Shown here: positions 16,596-23,633 of the stretch, one piece after another | Numbering within the stretch: the first letter of the stretch is position 1 | Layout: each line of letters begins with the position of its first letter | Assembly (NCBI GenBank): GCA_024227235.1 | Contig: JAAEKY010000192.1 | Span: 1 to 42,366 of the forward strand | Length of the DNA: 42,366 nucleotides | Reading direction: 5' to 3' | Source: Desulfobacteraceae bacterium | GTDB taxonomy: Bacteria > Desulfobacterota > Desulfobacteria > Desulfobacterales > Desulfobacteraceae | The notes under the pieces: model-generated | The model's database searches: none | Told to the model about the DNA's origin: nothing | Seen by the model: only the letters and a program-made list of their open reading frames with translations | Translations under genes and position numbers: made by a program

Positions 16596-17885
16596 ATGAA
16601 TAAAGTGTCAATTCAAATATTTCTCGTTATCCTTATTGTTTTTTTCAACCAGATCCCTGTATTTGGCCAGACAACATATTCTCTATATGACTTAATGCAG
16701 CTTGCCGGTAAACATAGCGAGACAATAAAAATTGCTCAAGATGATGTTTATCTTGCTCAACAAGATAAATCCAGAGCGTTGTCAGTTTTAATTCCCAGAG
16801 CGACAACTTATGGCAGCATGACTAAATATAAAGATGAAGATATGTCTATGCCCAATACGCTTACTGCTGGAATTAAATTGACCCAATCATTTACGCTCAA
16901 TGGAAAAGAATTGATTGCTTTGGATGTGACTAAACGGACAATAGAAAGTAAAGAATTTTCTTTAGAAAGTGTTAAATCCAACTATTTATTACAGGTCGCT
17001 CAAGCCTACTATACTATTTTGAGTTCTCAAAGAATCCTTGAAATAACTCAATCTGATGTAAAACGTTTAAAAACGCATCGGGATGGTGTTAAGGAAAAAT
17101 TGAATGTCGGCAACGTTACTAAGACAGATCTGTACAGGGCTGAAGCTGAATTATCAAAGTCTATGACTGAGAAGGTAAGAGCAGAAAACCAAGTGTTACT
17201 AAGAAAAGCCGGTTTGCAAAATCTTGTTGAAATAGAAGATGATTTTAATCTTAGAAAAGAAAATATTGAAGGGATTGAAACGTATCAAACTACATTAGAA
17301 GACATTCAAATGTATGCATTAAAGAACAGGACTGAAATCAAAGAAGCAAAAAAAAATCTTGATATTGCCACAAAAACAATAAGATTTGAGAAGAGCGCAT
17401 ATTGGCCATCTATATCCCTGGAGGCGGGTTATAAAGAGACAGACATTGAATATAAAAACCAAGGGTCCGATGTCGAATATGATACCGAAGATTATTATGT
17501 CACAGGAGAGCTTACATTTACTCTATTTGATGGGGGCTTACGAAGAGCTGATATCAGAAAGGCTATTGCCGACCAAAGAAAAGCAAAAAATGCATTAATC
17601 CTTCAAAAAAAACAGATTATTTTAGATTCAAAAATCTCTTATCTGGATTATGAAACAGCTAAAAGCACTCTAATTAATTTACAAGATGAGCTTAAATCTG
17701 CTCAGGAAAACTATAATGCCGTTCAAATGCAGTTTAAATATGGGATGGCTGACAGTATTGACATGATGGATGCAAATACACTATTGGTTACATCTCAAAG
17801 AAGGATTTCAGATGCAACCTATATTCAGTATTTATCAGTATTAAAGATTCTTCACACCAAAGGTGAATTGGTTAAATTCTTTTAA
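16596..17885 (+). CDS. TolC-family outer membrane efflux protein
   Basis: Outer-membrane channel of the TolC/OEP family, forming a trimeric beta barrel with a periplasmic alpha-helical tunnel for export of drugs, proteins or siderophores. The 429 residues begin with a signal peptide (hydrophobic 6-23, probable cleavage near residue 25 at VFG-QTTYS). Two OEP repeats follow, about 30-215 and 235-425, with the recurrent VAQAYYTIL, NVGNVTKTDLYRAEAELSKS and FKYGMADSIDMMDANTLL segments. No membrane-fusion protein or inner-membrane pump gene lies nearby, so its partner must be elsewhere. The next gene, 262 bases on, is unrelated and unknown. Confidence 0.9.
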   Translation: MNKVSIQIFLVILIVFFNQIPVFGQTTYSLYDLMQLAGKHSETIKIAQDDVYLAQQDKSRALSVLIPRATTYGSMTKYKDEDMSMPNTLTAGIKLTQSFTLNGKELIALDVTKRTIESKEFSLESVKSNYLLQVAQAYYTILSSQRILEITQSDVKRLKTHRDGVKEKLNVGNVTKTDLYRAEAELSKSMTEKVRAENQVLLRKAGLQNLVEIEDDFNLRKENIEGIETYQTTLEDIQMYALKNRTEIKEAKKNLDIATKTIRFEKSAYWPSISLEAGYKETDIEYKNQGSDVEYDTEDYYVTGELTFTLFDGGLRRADIRKAIADQRKAKNALILQKKQIILDSKISYLDYETAKSTLINLQDELKSAQENYNAVQMQFKYGMADSIDMMDANTLLVTSQRRISDATYIQYLSVLKILHTKGELVKFF

Positions 17886-18147
17886 AATAAAAACGGTTAA
17901 GAACTTATTTAGGGATGTTCCTTGGTGAGTATTCATTCAATTAAATTTACTTTTTTTTTCCTTTTCTATGCGAGGTGAACCCAGAGAGGGATTTGAAATT
18001 CAGAATTCCTACTATTCAAGCGTATTTTACTTGTAATGAATCCGTAATGTTTTAAGGGGGTAAACCTTGACTTAAATGAATTGTTTAAATATTCTAACAG
18101 CAGTGTAAGTCAAGATTGAAACGAATTCGTATTGAAAGGAGAATTAC
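17886..18147. other. Intergenic region after tolC with a tRNA-3'-end-like segment
   Basis: These 262 bases between tolC and the 104-codon gene hold no coding frame with a good start. On the minus strand, 17978-17998 reads TCAAATCCCTCTCTGGGTTCA, which resembles a tRNA T-loop, 3' T-stem and acceptor end, but no matching 5' T-stem or cloverleaf is present. ACGAATTCGT (18121-18130) is a perfect palindrome. A likely promoter (18067-18095) is listed separately. Confidence 0.4.
18067..18095 (+). promoter_or_regulatory. Candidate sigma70 promoter of the 104-residue protein gene
   Basis: TTGACT (18067-18072), a 17-base spacer and TATTCT (18090-18095) fit a housekeeping promoter with start near 18102. 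The downstream gene has an AAAGGAG site and ATG at 18148, so the small gene is probably transcribed independently of tolC. Confidence 0.45.
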
Positions 18148-18462
18148 ATGTATGAAATAATTGCAACCCCTGAAGAGTATCAGATCGATCATCTCATTAA
18201 TGGTACGGGTAATGCAAATATTGAGATTTCTAAAGAAGAAAGAGATAACTGGGCGGGTGAAATTATAAATTTCAGTGAAAAATTGACTGAGTTTGCAAAA
18301 AAGTCTAAAAGACTTGGAAATCTTCTTTCAAGCAATGAATCTATTTCAGCAGCCCCAGCATCTCTAAAAACTTTTAAAATTCAATTGTTTATGATTAATG
18401 ACTCTTTAACCAAAGCCATCGAAATTGCAGATAAGTTAGAATCTGATATCATTAAAAAATAA
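18148..18462 (+). CDS. Hypothetical protein, 104 residues, helical
   Basis: Not recognised. It is supported as a gene by its own promoter-like sequence, a strong AAAGGAG site about 6 bases before the ATG, and coding composition like its neighbours. The first 25 residues (MYEIIATPEEYQIDHL) look like a short folded start. The rest is predicted largely helical and charged, with heptad-like hydrophobics (WAGEIINFSEKLTEFAKKSK, then SLTKAIEIADKLESDI). There is no signal peptide, membrane segment or cysteine. The gene converges with aroC, with only 5 bases between stop codons and no terminator, so the two transcripts must overlap. Confidence 0.7.
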   Translation: MYEIIATPEEYQIDHLINGTGNANIEISKEERDNWAGEIINFSEKLTEFAKKSKRLGNLLSSNESISAAPASLKTFKIQLFMINDSLTKAIEIADKLESDIIKK

Positions 18463-18467
18463 CTTCT

Positions 18468-19523
18468 TCATCTCAACGTTTTTTGACGTAATAAATGGTC
18501 TGTGAGGACAATTGCCAACATCGCTTCACAGACCCTATTAATTCGTGGAATAGCACAGATGTCATGACGGCCTTCAGTCGAAATTTCAGATGGATTACCG
18601 TTTTCATCAATGGTTTGCTGAATTTTTAAAATAGAGGGTATCGGCTTCACATGAACTCTTGCAATAATATTATCCCCATTTGAAATGCCCGCTAAAATAC
18701 CTCCGGAATTGTTTGTTTGAAATCCTTGAGATAGTATCTGGTCATTATTTTCAAAGCCTGTCATTTGAGAAGATTTTGTTCCGGCACCAATTTCAACTGC
18801 CTTGACTGCACCGATACTCATCAAAGCTTTGGCAATATCTGCATCAAGCTTATCAAAAACAGGTTCGCCTAAACCCGCAGGTACGTTAGATGCAATAATT
18901 TCAACAACGCCACCTAAAGAGTCCCCTTCTTTCTTAACCACGAGTATTTTTTTTTCCATCTTACCAGCGGCATTTACATCAGGACATTGTATCGTATTTG
19001 TTTCTTTTTTAGATATATCATCAATTTGTTTGGCTTTAATACCACCAAGTTCTATTGTGTAAGCATTAATTTTTATATTATGCTGGTCAAGAATAACTTG
19101 AGCAACCGCTCCTGCAGCAACTCTTGCAGCAGTTTCTCGTGCAGAGGCCCTGCCACCACCCCGAAAATCCCGAATACCATATTTAGCTTGATAGGTATAA
19201 TCACCATGACCCGGCCTGAAAAGAGTGGAAATATTATCATATGATTTTGATTTTGCATCTTTATTCTCAATCATAATCATAACAGGAGTTCCAGTTGTCT
19301 GATCTTTAAATGTTCCAGATACAATAATTGGATGGTCAGGTTCTTTTCTTTTTGTGCTGGATATTCCCTGCCCTGGCTTCCTTTTATCAAGCGCTTTTTG
19401 TATAATGCTCGCATTAAGTCTAAGACCTGGGGGACACCCTTGAATCACAACACCTATTCCTTTACCGTGCGATTCTCCAAAAGTAGTGATATTAAATGCT
19501 TTACCAAAATTACTGCCTGACAT
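18468..19523 (-). CDS. aroC: Chorismate synthase
   Basis: FMN-dependent enzyme converting EPSP to chorismate, the last shikimate-pathway step. The 351 residues contain GESHGKGIGVVIQGCPPGL (16-34), the central GGGRASARETAARVAAGAVA with the conserved arginines, and EGRHDICAIPR near the C-terminus, all three family signatures. AGGAGAT stands 8 bases before the ATG. It is the last gene of pheA-aroA-aroC (61 bases after aroA), so chorismate formation is tied to the phenylalanine branch and presumably to the attenuator ahead of pheA. Confidence 0.97.
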   Translation of the reverse strand: MSGSNFGKAFNITTFGESHGKGIGVVIQGCPPGLRLNASIIQKALDKRKPGQGISSTKRKEPDHPIIVSGTFKDQTTGTPVMIMIENKDAKSKSYDNISTLFRPGHGDYTYQAKYGIRDFRGGGRASARETAARVAAGAVAQVILDQHNIKINAYTIELGGIKAKQIDDISKKETNTIQCPDVNAAGKMEKKILVVKKEGDSLGGVVEIIASNVPAGLGEPVFDKLDADIAKALMSIGAVKAVEIGAGTKSSQMTGFENNDQILSQGFQTNNSGGILAGISNGDNIIARVHVKPIPSILKIQQTIDENGNPSEISTEGRHDICAIPRINRVCEAMLAIVLTDHLLRQKTLR

Positions 19524-19584
19524 TAAAATAATCTCCTGTCTATAATATTAACGATTCCTTTTGAATTTATACTATTTTTCATAT

Positions 19585-20856
19585 CTATAATGTTTCAAAA
19601 ATATCCCAGTAGTCTGGAAAAGATTTTTCAACACAGGTTTCATTCTCAATTTCCATACCAGGAATTTTAAGGCCTGGAATTGAAAAAGCCATGGCGATTC
19701 TGTGATCGTTAAATGTTTCTATTCGTGCACATTTTGGTTTTCCACCCGTAATTTCTAGAAAATCATCACCTTGTACTACCTTTATTCCCATTTTTTTAAG
19801 TTGTGAAGAGACAGCATCGATTCGATCACATTCTTTTTCTCGTAAATGCTTAATGTTTGTTATTTTTGTTTTACCTTCTGAAAAACTTGCAACAACAGCA
19901 ATAGCAGGTACGGCATCTGGTGTGTCTGACATATCTACATCAATGCCTCTAAGAGAATTACCACAAACCCCAATCTGATTAGATTCAATTTTTACCTTAC
20001 ACCCCATTTTTTTTAAAATTTCAATCTGTTTTAAGTCTCCTTGCAAGGAATTTTCAGATATGTTTTTAACGCAAATCATCTTTCCTGTTATGGCTCCAAT
20101 TGCCCAAAAATATCCAGCATTTGAAAGATCAGGTTCAACCAAAAAATTACCAGGGGTATAGGATTGTTCCCCTGCTACTTTATAATGTCTCATATCAACT
20201 TGATGGGCCTCAACTCTGAATTTTCTCATAATATCAATAGTTAAACGAATATAGGGCGAAGAAACAGGAGAGGTTTTAAGACTAATATCCATTCCATTTT
20301 TCATGAATGGGCCTATCATTAAAAGGGAGGAGAGATACTGACTACTTTTTGAACAATCGATAGCAATTGCGCCACCCTCTCTATTTCCACCACAAATACG
20401 AACTGGCGGATTCCCCAATTTGTTTTCAGAGATTGCATGAATACCTAACTGAGTCAGTCCATCAAGTAGTTCTACCATTGGACGTTCACACATCCGCTGA
20501 TCACCTGTGAACATATATTGCGTGGTCCCTAATGCGGCTATTCCAGACAGCAGTCGCATAGACGTACCTGAATTACCTAAGTATATGGTGTCATCATATT
20601 TTACAGGGCTGTTACCAAACCCTGAAACACTATAACGATTGCCTTTAGCCAGGTCTATTTTTGCCCCCATGCATTTAAGTGCATTTATGGTCAACAAAAT
20701 ATCTTCACTTTGGAGAAGGTTTTCAATATTAGAGGTTCCATTAGACAAGGATGCACAAATCAACATTCGGTGTGAAATGCTCTTAGAACCTGGTATAATA
20801 ACATTTTGATCTTTTATCTTTTTAGAAATTATCTGTTTCAATTTAAATATCCTCAT
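19585..20856 (-). CDS. aroA: 3-phosphoshikimate 1-carboxyvinyltransferase (EPSP synthase)
   Basis: Transfers enolpyruvyl from PEP to shikimate 3-phosphate. The 423 residues show the substrate motif PGSKSISHR (22-30), LGNSGTSMRLL (93-103), ERPMVELLDGL (124-134), REKECDRIDA and DHRIAMAFSI. All main binding residues appear intact. The annotated ATG has no clear ribosome-binding site. A TTG five codons in (20841) has GAGG 9 bases upstream and would give the more usual LKQIISKKI start, so the true start is uncertain. The gene follows pheA by 85 bases and precedes aroC. Confidence 0.95.
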   Translation of the reverse strand: MRIFKLKQIISKKIKDQNVIIPGSKSISHRMLICASLSNGTSNIENLLQSEDILLTINALKCMGAKIDLAKGNRYSVSGFGNSPVKYDDTIYLGNSGTSMRLLSGIAALGTTQYMFTGDQRMCERPMVELLDGLTQLGIHAISENKLGNPPVRICGGNREGGAIAIDCSKSSQYLSSLLMIGPFMKNGMDISLKTSPVSSPYIRLTIDIMRKFRVEAHQVDMRHYKVAGEQSYTPGNFLVEPDLSNAGYFWAIGAITGKMICVKNISENSLQGDLKQIEILKKMGCKVKIESNQIGVCGNSLRGIDVDMSDTPDAVPAIAVVASFSEGKTKITNIKHLREKECDRIDAVSSQLKKMGIKVVQGDDFLEITGGKPKCARIETFNDHRIAMAFSIPGLKIPGMEIENETCVEKSFPDYWDIFETL

Positions 20857-20941
20857 TCAGGGTTCACTCAAAAAATGTAAAGTTATTTTTGAGCGAGGCC
20901 TTAATATTGCTTTTACATAACCCAAATATTAGCGATACGTC

Positions 20942-22054
20942 TTATATCAGGTATGCATCATTCTCCTCTTTTTCAGATACAGGATAGGATCCGAGTATTT
21001 TTAATGACAAGGTGTATTTTTTTATTTCATCAATTGTTAAAGAAACAAGTTTATCTTGTTGATGCCCTTTGATGTCACAAAAGAAATAATAACTCCAGTT
21101 TTGATGTCTGGTAGGCCTGGATTCAAGTTTTAACATATTAAGCCCTGTCCTGTTTATAGGCTCAAGAGCTTTAAATAATGCACCGGGTACATGGGATGTG
21201 GCAAACATAATAGATGTCTTATCATTTCCACTAGGATCTGCTATATCTTTCCCAATAATTATAAATCTTGTAATATTTCCAGAATAATCTTCTATTTTGG
21301 ACTCCACAACTTGTAATTCATAAAGATGAGCAGCCTGTTTATTTGCGATAGCAGCAATCGTTTTGTCATTGGCTGCCAGAATCGCAGCTTTTGAAGAGCT
21401 ATTGGTTTCAAATAACTGCACGTGAGAAAATTTCTTTTTAATCCAAGTTTTACATTGTGCGAATGCCTGGGGATGCGAATAAATTTTTTGAACATCTTTT
21501 GGTTCACCCGTTATGGACAGCAAATCATGGGAAACAGGTTCATAGTGCTCTGCACATATGTTTAAATCAAAATCGGCAAAAAGATCAAGCGTATGATTTA
21601 CAGCTCCTTCAATTGAATTTTCAACAGGTATCACTCCGAAATGGCTTTCTTTTTTTTCAACTTCTTTAAATATTTCATATAAATTTGGCTGCTCAACAAA
21701 TTTACCGGAATGTTTAAAATGAGTCAGCGCAGCAATATGAGCAAAACTTGCTTCAGGCCCCAGAAAAGATATGGTTTTTGGCTTTTGAATTTCTCTTGTT
21801 GCCGTAATGATCACATTAAAGAAATAGCTTAATAATTCTTTATCAGCAGGTCCTTGATTGATTTTAGATAATTTTTCAATCACTCTTCGTTCCCGGGATC
21901 GATCGAGAATTTGACCACCGGTTTTTCTTTTAATACACCCTACTTTTTTACCTATTTCAAGTCGTTGATTAATCAAATCTAAAATTTGAGAATCAATGCT
22001 GTCAATTTGATCTCTTAGCGTGTTTAAATCGTATTCAGGGCTTTTATGGTTCAT
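20942..22054 (-). CDS. pheA: Bifunctional chorismate mutase/prephenate dehydratase (P-protein)
   Basis: Converts chorismate to prephenate and on to phenylpyruvate. The 370 residues contain an AroQ-type chorismate mutase (about 10-92: RDQIDSIDSQILDLINQRLE, K41/R43 and ERRVIEKL). The prephenate dehydratase domain (about 95-275) has FLGPEASFAH, PVENSIEGAVN (143-153) and the TRF motif at 262-264. The ACT domain (about 280-365) has PGALFKAL and ESRP (311-314), the residues that bind phenylalanine, so feedback inhibition is expected. It heads the pheA-aroA-aroC operon. Its start lies 55 nt after an intrinsic terminator that is preceded by a Phe/Tyr-rich leader frame. Confidence 0.96.
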   Translation of the reverse strand: MNHKSPEYDLNTLRDQIDSIDSQILDLINQRLEIGKKVGCIKRKTGGQILDRSRERRVIEKLSKINQGPADKELLSYFFNVIITATREIQKPKTISFLGPEASFAHIAALTHFKHSGKFVEQPNLYEIFKEVEKKESHFGVIPVENSIEGAVNHTLDLFADFDLNICAEHYEPVSHDLLSITGEPKDVQKIYSHPQAFAQCKTWIKKKFSHVQLFETNSSSKAAILAANDKTIAAIANKQAAHLYELQVVESKIEDYSGNITRFIIIGKDIADPSGNDKTSIMFATSHVPGALFKALEPINRTGLNMLKLESRPTRHQNWSYYFFCDIKGHQQDKLVSLTIDEIKKYTLSLKILGSYPVSEKEENDAYLI

Positions 22055-22108
22055 TTTTAATTCAACCGTTTGAATAATAGTTAGTGTTTAGTCAGACACA
22101 ATTTAAAT

Positions 22109-22146
22109 AAAAAAACCGCATCAGGTATTTTATCTGCTGCGGTTTT
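22109..22146 (-). terminator. pheA attenuator: Intrinsic terminator (attenuator) ahead of pheA
   Basis: Read on the minus strand, AAAACCGCAGCAG (22146-22134) pairs with CTGATGCGGTTTT (22124-22112). One G-A mismatch interrupts the GC stem, the loop is 9 bases, and seven T residues follow (22115-22109). It lies between the Phe/Tyr leader frame and pheA. Its 5' arm can also pair with the end of the leader frame, so its formation is conditional. It would also stop read-through from the CNNM gene, but the promoter located between the two makes the attenuator role more likely. Confidence 0.85.
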
Positions 22147-22177
22147 GATTAGGTTTTTATATGTTGAAATAATTATT

Positions 22178-22246
22178 TCACCACAGACTATGAAGTATTT
22201 TAAAAAAATACCTACAAAAATAAAAATATCCGTCTGTGGTTAACAT
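22178..22246 (-). CDS. pheL: Leader peptide of the pheA-aroA-aroC operon
   Basis: A 22-codon frame beginning MLTTDGYFYFCRYFF and ending in Trp-TGA. It has 4 Phe (all TTT) and 3 Tyr (all TAT), seven of the nine codons from 7 to 15. The AAGGA site (22260-22256) is 9 bases before the ATG, and a promoter lies just upstream. Codons 3-5 contain one arm (ACCACAGAC) of a hairpin whose other arm (GTCTGTGGT) covers the last codons and the stop. Ribosome stalling at the Tyr/Phe codons would mask the first arm, while completion would mask the second. This is the geometry of the enterobacterial pheL and trpL leaders. It is too short for standard gene calling. Expression is inferred, not shown. Confidence 0.82.
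   Translation of the reverse strand: MLTTDGYFYFCRYFFKILHSLW
22180..22240 (-). promoter_or_regulatory. Attenuator pairing regions 1 and 2, with alternative antiterminator pairing
   Basis: Region 1, ACCACAGAC (22240-22232), is fully complementary to region 2, GTCTGTGGT (22188-22180), giving 9 pairs. Part of region 2, CTGTGGT (22186-22180), can instead pair with ACCGCAG (22143-22137), the 5' arm of the terminator, with 7 pairs including one G-U. The three structures 1:2, 2:3 and 3:4 are mutually exclusive. A further perfect stem, GTATTTT/AAAATAC (22211-22205 with 22201-22195), lies between regions 1 and 2 over the Phe codons. Confidence 0.75.
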
Positions 22247-22280
22247 ATTAATGTTTCCTTATTATATTTTACGTCTTAAA

Positions 22281-22309
22281 AATCTATACTCAGGGGTTGG
22301 ATAAGTCAA
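22281..22309 (-). promoter_or_regulatory. Sigma70-type promoter of the pheL-pheA-aroA-aroC operon
   Basis: On the minus strand, TTGACT (22309-22304), a 17-base spacer and TAGATT (22286-22281) lie just beyond the CNNM stop codon. The expected start near 22274 leaves about 14 bases before the leader ribosome-binding site. The -35 matches five of six and the -10 four of six consensus bases. Confidence 0.6.
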
Positions 22310-22311
22310 GA

Positions 22312-23550
22312 TTATTCTTTTTTTAAAATAAAGCTTTGAATCCGATTACCATTCATATCCTTAACCACAGCTTCCCACTTATCAATAATAACTGATTCAC
22401 CAGGTATTGGGATTCTGCCAATTTGATCAAGGAAAAATCCAGAAAAGGTATCATATGTATTTGATTCTGGGATTTGAATGTGAATTTCTTTGTTTAAGTC
22501 ATCAATATCAATCTTTCCTGCAACCAACCACTTATTGCCTTTAAGCCGTACGATGTCAGGTGTCATTCTATCGGTTTCATCTGTTATCTCACCAATAATT
22601 TCTTCAACTACATCTTCAAGAGTTACAATGCCTGCTACACCACCATGCTCATCCACAACTACAGCAATATGATTTTTTTTCTGTTTAAAATCCTGCAGAA
22701 GGGAATCCAGTTTTTTAGATTCAGGAATAAAGTAGGGTTTTTTCATAATTTTCTTTACATCTAAAGGTGTGTCAGAATCAGAGGCGCTGGCTTTTTGAAA
22801 ACTTGAAAATAAATTTTTAACATGTAATATACCGATAATATTGTCAATAGTATCCTCTATTACAGGTATTCTAGAATAACCTGTCGATAGAATTTCTTTA
22901 ATATCCATGTCCTTGGATACATCGATAACAAACATATCTGCCCGAGGCGTCATGATTTCTGAACACGATGTATCATCGAATTCGAAAATATTTGTAATAT
23001 ACTCTTTTTCTTCTTCCTTTATTTCTCCGTCTTCTTCAACGACTTCGACCATAGTCATTAGTTCGCCTTCTGTAACTGTATCATGTGTGGCATCAATTGA
23101 TCCGTGTAGTTTTGGTATAAAATTCAATAGGTAAATCAAAGGAAAAAGTAATTTTGAAAGCCATAGAAGCGGATAAATAACAACTCTTGCAACCAGAACA
23201 TTGTTGTGATTGGCAAATGATTTGGGGAAAATTTCACCAAAAATTAATATCAGCATCGTCATAGTACCTGTGGCTATACCAACAGCATTGGATTCAAAAT
23301 ATGAAATAGCAATGGCAGTTGCTATAGCAGAAGCGCCAATATTTACAAGATTATTTCCAATTAAAATAGTGGTTAAAAGCGTGTGGGAGTCTTCTTTCAT
23401 ATTCAAAATCAATTGCCCTGTTTTTGAGCCATCTTTAGCAATATGGAGGGCCTTGATTTTACTGATCGAAAAAAGAGCTGTTTCAGAAGAAGAAAAAAAC
23501 CCGGATAAAAAAAGGCAGATAACAAGTAAGGTCAATTCTAAAGTCATCAA
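22312..23550 (-). CDS. CNNM/CorC-type membrane protein (DUF21-CBS pair-CorC_HlyC)
   Basis: A 412-residue inner-membrane protein of the CNNM/HlyC/CorC family, linked to Mg2+ (and Co2+) efflux. The N-terminal DUF21 domain (about 1-185) has several membrane segments and the motifs GFFSSSETALFS and TTILIGNNLVNIG. A cytosolic CBS pair follows (about 200-325: IMTPRADMFVIDV, YSRIPVIEDTIDNIIGIL, VVDEHGGVAGIVTLEDVVEE). The CorC_HlyC domain (about 340-410) includes YDTFSGFFLDQIGRIP. The gene has its own upstream promoter candidate (23602-23631). Transport direction and ion are inferred from relatives. Annotation as a haemolysin would be a historical misnomer. Confidence 0.9.
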   Translation of the reverse strand: MMTLELTLLVICLFLSGFFSSSETALFSISKIKALHIAKDGSKTGQLILNMKEDSHTLLTTILIGNNLVNIGASAIATAIAISYFESNAVGIATGTMTMLILIFGEIFPKSFANHNNVLVARVVIYPLLWLSKLLFPLIYLLNFIPKLHGSIDATHDTVTEGELMTMVEVVEEDGEIKEEEKEYITNIFEFDDTSCSEIMTPRADMFVIDVSKDMDIKEILSTGYSRIPVIEDTIDNIIGILHVKNLFSSFQKASASDSDTPLDVKKIMKKPYFIPESKKLDSLLQDFKQKKNHIAVVVDEHGGVAGIVTLEDVVEEIIGEITDETDRMTPDIVRLKGNKWLVAGKIDIDDLNKEIHIQIPESNTYDTFSGFFLDQIGRIPIPGESVIIDKWEAVVKDMNGNRIQSFILKKE

Positions 23551-23594
23551 AGCAGGATATAATCCTTCGTTTATAAACTATAAAGTACGTTATA

Positions 23595-23631
23595 TAGAGT
23601 TACTCTAATAGTATTTAAGTTGGTTTGTCAA
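23595..23631 (-). promoter_or_regulatory. Promoter candidate with overlapping palindrome for the CNNM gene
   Basis: A consensus TTGACA on the minus strand (23631-23626), an 18-base spacer and TAGAGT (23607-23602) lie about 50 bases before the CNNM start. The -10 hexamer is one arm of a perfect 13-base palindrome, TAGAGTTACTCTA (23595-23607), which could be an operator. The element sits just after the lpxB stop, so it also separates the lpx directon from this gene. Confidence 0.4.
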
Positions 23632-23633
23632 AT

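Noticed and set aside
17978..17998. A functional tRNA gene on the minus strand
   Set aside because: Only a 3' T-arm/acceptor-like stretch is present; no 5' T-stem, anticodon arm or D-arm can be drawn, so it is kept only as a possible scar.
20867..20893. CTCAAAAA/TTTTTGAG hairpin between pheA and aroA
   Set aside because: The stem is weak and AT-rich, and there is no T-tract after it on the transcribed strand, so it is not a credible terminator or second attenuator.
22109..22146. The terminator before pheA as only the 3' end of the CNNM gene
   Set aside because: A promoter and a translated-looking Phe/Tyr leader lie between the CNNM stop and this terminator, and its 5' arm has an alternative partner in the leader; attenuation explains more of the sequence.
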